Made by a program: the position numbers and the translations under genes
In this document: piece by piece, positions 61,253 through 64,000 of the stretch
Numbering within the stretch: position 1 is the stretch's first letter
Layout: each line of letters begins with the position of its first letter
The notes under the pieces: generated by a model
Told to the model about the DNA's origin: nothing
The model's database searches: none
What the model saw: the letters and a program-made list of their open reading frames with translations, nothing else
Source: Saxidomus purpurata
Lineage: Eukaryota; Mollusca; Bivalvia; Venerida; Veneridae
DNA: 64,000 nucleotides
Direction: 5' to 3'
Assembly: GCA_022818135.1 (NCBI GenBank)
Contig: JAFMSR010000003.1
Location: 16,910,351 to 16,974,350 of the forward strand

Positions 61253-61961
61253 GCTTGTGAGTTCACCGTCTCGCGTGCATGTGTGAGTTAATCATATGTC
61301 CTAGAACTATACCAATGATTATCATGATTCTGGATATATAATTTCGTAAATGTAGTTGGTTTCGTTGACATTTTGTATGCGAAACAGACTGGAAATGCAT
61401 TTTATGAAAAAAAAAGCATTACATTATATGTTTGTTCACCAGACGCCATTACGAATTATGTAATTCATATGTATTATAATTCATAAACTTACGACGGACG
61501 TGTACTAACGACGGGTACACCCCTATTTCGGTGGTTTTAAATGAGACTCATCCTTTGTAGTACACTTCTATTAAATGCAATGAATGATACCGTAGCTCAA
61601 TCGCTGTGATTAAAACAGATCTCGTATAAAGGAATATTTATCAACATTTTAGATAAAATAGTCTAGATCTATATAATTTCTCTCGAAGACACTCTAAAAT
61701 ACGCGAAGAAACCTATATTCATCCTTACTAAAAACTGATTTCCACTTGCATTAAAATACATACATGAAGATCGTTCAGTAGCTTACCATGAAGCAAATTG
61801 ACGCTGAACTTATTCTCACCTAAATGTCCTTAAATGGGGAGGAGTTGACCTATAAACTAGCTCTAATAATAGTTTCAAATTCGCGCTTTGAGTGACGTAA
61901 GGTTATAACTGTATTGATTGCCAAGATAGCGTACGGGCAAACCCAACTGCAACGCGTTGTA

Positions 61962-64000
61962 AGTGAGATGAAGTTAGCCTGCATTTATTGTTTTGTCTCT
62001 GGGATTCTTAACATTGTGGCGGTTAGTCCTAAAACATCTGGGTGTACGATATGCTAAGATTAACTTTCACAAATAAAAACTATTTAGATTCTTAATCATA
62101 AGTGTTGCATGTGATTCATGTATTCTATTTTTATTTCTATGTTTTATGCAACAAAAATAGTGTGAATTAAAAAAGTCGGGAGGAGCTAATTCCGTGTCCG
62201 AAACACAACTTACTTTTCCGAGTGTTTTAATCATATTTAAGCATTCTGATTTGTTGTAGAAATGTTTTAGAAATACACCATAAGCATATCAAAATAAGTT
62301 TAAATCAACATAATATGATAAATTTCATTATAGTTTATGTAGAAATATGCCACGTTAAATACCCTAGCTTTCTTGAACCACAAACACAGGTACGGACACA
62401 CTTTGGTGGGGATTTTTCTGTCATTTAATTATCGATGATTATAAAAGAATTAAATTTCATTATGATTAAAAGGGTAAGTGTACTGTTAGCAGAAAAAAGC
62501 CACGGTACACTTTAGCTTTGTTTAAACACAAAGATTGGCTGGTGAGTTTTCTGTCATTTAATTCTTCATGATTATTTCGTATAGGATGATACTTGAGATA
62601 CTAACTGAGCTTTTGACTCGTGTCTTGTTTCAGTTTAAGGGCCTCAATGACACGACAACAAATGTGTGCCATCGCAATCAAATTTGTTTCATTATTTCCA
62701 ACTTATTATTATCAATACACTGTCATTGGCCCACTATTATTTACAAGACTCTGTATATCAGAGGATAGGCGATTGTGCAAACATTTCAAATACAAAAAAG
62801 TCCGGGATTTATCTTCGATTCACAGAATTTTAACTAATCTGGCATGTAATTTTATACGACTTTTAGCAATAAAACCTCAATTAATCAGAGCAAATTTAAA
62901 TGGTCCCAAGCGGTTCCCTATAAACTGAGTTTACTTTAGTAGCTGTTCGTGTTATTTTCTGGCTATACATTTTATGTTGTATGCTAAGTCGTTGTACAAT
63001 TAATCCAACAAAAGTGTGCTGAGCAGACGGTGACTTATATAATTAGTCTGGCAAATATCTGTGAGGTTATCTTTCAAATATTTTATTTTTAAAACGTTTG
63101 ACATTGAAAAAACGTTTGCTAAAAATTACAAATGCTTGCAAAGCAATAAAAATGTGTAATGCACTAACCATCACATATTAGACACATTCATACGTAATTC
63201 ATACAGTTAGATAGTTGCCAAGTAGCGGTGACTTTTAGCCATTTTAGCTCGCTGCTAACCGCACTAGACAGATCACATTATATACAGGTGACCGTAAATA
63301 AATATATATATAATAAACAAAATAAGAAACTTCCTCCAAGTTTGCTTGAACATAACTGGATGAAAACCAAACAGGGGACTCATTGTATTATATATGCGTT
63401 TAAAGAGTGTTTCACGATGTATCGTTTGCTGAAAAAATAATGATCAAAGGTTAGCAGATAATGAGGGAATTTTTGACCAAGCATGGTAGGGGTTAAAAAC
63501 AAAAATGAAACTTAATAACGGGGTTTTTAGTAAAATAGTCAAAAACTATTTTCATGGTTTAACACTATGGTTAAAAACAAATATCTTCTAAACAGATAAA
63601 AAAAAATTGGTTATAAATTTGGTTAATTCATATATTTGTATCTTAAAATTTTGAACAGTAATATAACTGGTGAGAGTGGCATGAGCAATGTTGAACTTCT
63701 GCACAGATAATTAATGGCCCTGGTCTGACCGATAAAAAGGTCAGATATAATTACCTCCACAGAGTGTATAACTGCACATTGGAAAGCCAGAAATCCTATC
63801 AGTATCAGGCATGTGCTGTAGAGTGTAATCCCCGCCTGTAAACCAAACTGAAGAAATTGACCAATCAGATGCCGCGTAGCTCCAGTATCGCGTATTTACT
63901 TTTTGTAGTAGTGCGAGTGAACGGTTTTGCCACTGAAAGAAGTCGACATGTACCTAAGAATGGCCAATGTTTACGATTTTTCTGACGACAGCAATGCAAC
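61962..64000. other. Intergenic; one ~130-bp diverged duplication
   Basis: Segments 62325-62450 and 62455-62575 are diverged direct copies (TTTCATTAT, GCCACG, TAGCTTT, CACAAA, TTTTCTGTCATTTAATT, GATGATTAT/CATGATTAT). The 102-residue plus-strand frame ending at 62928 has no recognised motif and begins at GTG. Nothing else was recognised to the window end. Confidence 0.5.

Larger units (their letters stand above)
60161..61959. mobile_element. ~1.8 kb TA-flanked element with ~140-bp TIRs
   Basis: The left end CAACGCGTTGCAGTTGG (60161) and right end CCAACTGCAACGCGTTG (to 61959) are inverted and each abuts TA (60159-60160, 61960-61961). The homology continues inward: GTGACGTAAG, TATTGATTGC, TTCGC and GGAGGAGTTAACC/GGAGGAGTTGACC blocks pair between 60161-60300 and 61826-61959. 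This fits a Tc1/mariner-superfamily or other TA-targeting non-autonomous element. No transposase was recognised inside; the frames at 60559-60776 and 60747-61010 have no DDE-type motif. Internal minisatellites lie at 60913-60965 and 61058-61252. Confidence 0.8.

Overview
The window is AT-rich animal nuclear DNA, most likely from a marine bivalve (clam-like) mollusc. This inference rests on a single-exon rhodopsin-type GPCR, tRNA-headed SINEs, a LINE with a short-repeat 3' tail, many TIR and foldback elements, and mollusc-style interspersed repeats built from ~120-170 bp units with GC-rich CGGCGT heads. Nothing looks prokaryotic: there are no operons, ribosome-binding sites or CRISPR arrays. 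Species assignment needs a database search.

Only one gene appears intact: a 441-residue GPCR on the minus strand (28228-29553). Two other coding relics read clearly in one frame through a few stops: an unrecognised protein (5550-6200, plus) and a PIN-like/Cys-rich, multi-copy invertebrate protein (33908-34611, plus). A weaker relic with an Ig-like exon lies at 2160-3169 (minus). A LINE reverse transcriptase with several frameshifts occupies 42120-45232.

Layout: 0-8 kb has an array of CCAATTGG palindromes and two relics. 8-20 kb has CA/poly-C tracts, SINEs, three MITE-like elements and large interspersed repeats. 20-27 kb has two direct copies of a ~473-bp MITE, the second lying just beyond an inverted copy of the 16 kb repeat. 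27-30 kb is the GPCR locus. 30-37 kb is SINE-rich and holds the PIN-like relic. 37-51 kb is a diverged tandem segmental duplication with at least three copies, broken up by a 25-bp minisatellite, a 546-bp foldback and the LINE. 50.5 and 53 kb hold homopolymer runs that look like assembly error. 55-58 kb is repeat arrays. 60.16-61.96 kb is a TA-flanked ~1.8 kb TIR element, with a perfect 32-bp palindrome just upstream.

There is no evidence that the genes cooperate. The window is a gene-poor intergenic landscape around one receptor gene. I found no convincing new multi-gene system. The most unusual items are the GPCR lacking several hallmark residues, the PIN-like relic, the palindrome array and the target-site-flanked perfect palindrome.
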